DNA of 30,037 nt. Source: Anaeromyxobacter_A sp035538735. Its GTDB lineage: Bacteria; Myxococcota; Myxococcia; Myxococcales; Anaeromyxobacteraceae. The stretch lies in the NCBI GenBank assembly GCA_035538735.1, contig DATLJU010000213.1:1-30037 (forward strand). The letters run 5' to 3'. Each line of letters starts with the position of its first letter. Position 1 is the first letter of the stretch. The notes beneath the pieces were generated by a model, which was not told the origin of the DNA, did not search any database, and saw only the letters and a list, made by a program, of their open reading frames with translations. Shown one piece after another: positions 29,915-30,037 of the stretch. The position numbers were made by a program, and so were the translations under genes.

Positions 29915-30037
29915 CCGCCCGCGGCATCGGGCGCGGGGATCGCATCGCGCTGCTGCTGGCGCAGGGACCCGCGGTCGCGGTGAGCCACGTCGCCATCTAC
30001 AAGCTCGGCGCCATCGCGCTGCCGCTGGCGATGCTGT
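29911..30037 (+). pseudogene. Fragment of an AMP-forming acyl-CoA synthetase, cut by the junction and the window edge
   Basis: About 42 codons on the plus strand read LAARGIGRGDRIALLLAQ, then GPAVAVSHVAIYKLGAIALP and LAML. This matches the N-terminal region of AMP-forming acyl-CoA/acetyl-CoA-like synthetases: a GDR(I/V)A strand followed by HxAxYKLGAIALPL. No start codon or N-terminal ~50 residues can precede it, because the sequence to the left is addB on the opposite strand. Whether it is a true gene fragment next to a rearrangement breakpoint or the product of mis-joined sequence cannot be decided here. The frame is open to the right edge. Confidence 0.7.

Noticed and set aside
29915..29988. 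GTG at 29988 as the true start of a short addB
   Set aside because: The codons between 29,914 and 29,988 are antisense to a recognisable acyl-CoA synthetase segment and do not look like AddB, so this is unlikely to be a native start.

Overview
The window is very GC-rich chromosomal DNA (by eye roughly 70-75% G+C) carrying densely packed bacterial housekeeping genes. The GC content, the ccsA-hemA-hemC-hemD heme cluster, the mreC-mreD-mrdA-rodA cell-shape cluster, a KGG-repeat stress protein and a long DUF507 protein suggest a myxobacterium, most likely Anaeromyxobacter or a close relative. That assignment is recognition from memory, not a search.

Layout. 1-1494 (minus): 5' part of a class II (B12-dependent) ribonucleotide reductase that runs off the left edge. 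1720-2680 (plus): a small KGG stress protein and a lipoprotein. 2849-3892 (minus): a PHP-domain protein and a small unknown. 4099-5666 (plus): a small unknown and truD. 5740-8479 (minus): a DUF4265 protein and an orphan GAF/GAF histidine kinase with its own promoter. 8580-12449 (minus): ccsA-hemA-hemC-hemD, which makes uroporphyrinogen III from glutamyl-tRNA and includes a cytochrome c assembly membrane protein. 12612-13425: a small unknown diverging from a thioredoxin. 13490-18238 (minus): mreC-mreD-mrdA-rodA, the lateral-wall elongation machinery without mreB. 18383-21222 (plus): a PpiD/SurA-type foldase, maf and yggS. 21281-22383: a zinc-ribbon mini-protein and a DUF3108 protein. 22510-24707: DUF507, a class I fructose-bisphosphate aldolase and a DUF2795 protein. 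24698-29914 (minus): an addB-addA type helicase-nuclease pair, with addB broken near the right edge. The last ~125 bases read on the plus strand as a fragment of an acyl-CoA synthetase.

Genes within clusters are tightly coupled. Five junctions (ccsA/hemA, hemA/hemC, mreC/mreD, maf/yggS, addB/addA) use four-base stop/start overlaps of the form NTGA, and mrdA/rodA overlap by 11 bases. Hairpins sit between most convergent gene pairs. I found no rRNA, tRNA, CRISPR array, insertion sequence, prophage or toxin/defence island.

I did not find a convincing undescribed system; most of the window is ordinary core genome. The points worth a second look are: (i) an abrupt switch from addB to an opposite-strand acyl-CoA synthetase at about 29,900-29,925, which is either a rearrangement or an assembly chimera; (ii) a palindromic intergenic-type repeat plus a hexamer repeat carried in frame inside addA; (iii) an AddB-like cysteine quartet in the AddA-like subunit; and (iv) a symmetric pair of face-to-face promoters between mreC and the foldase gene.
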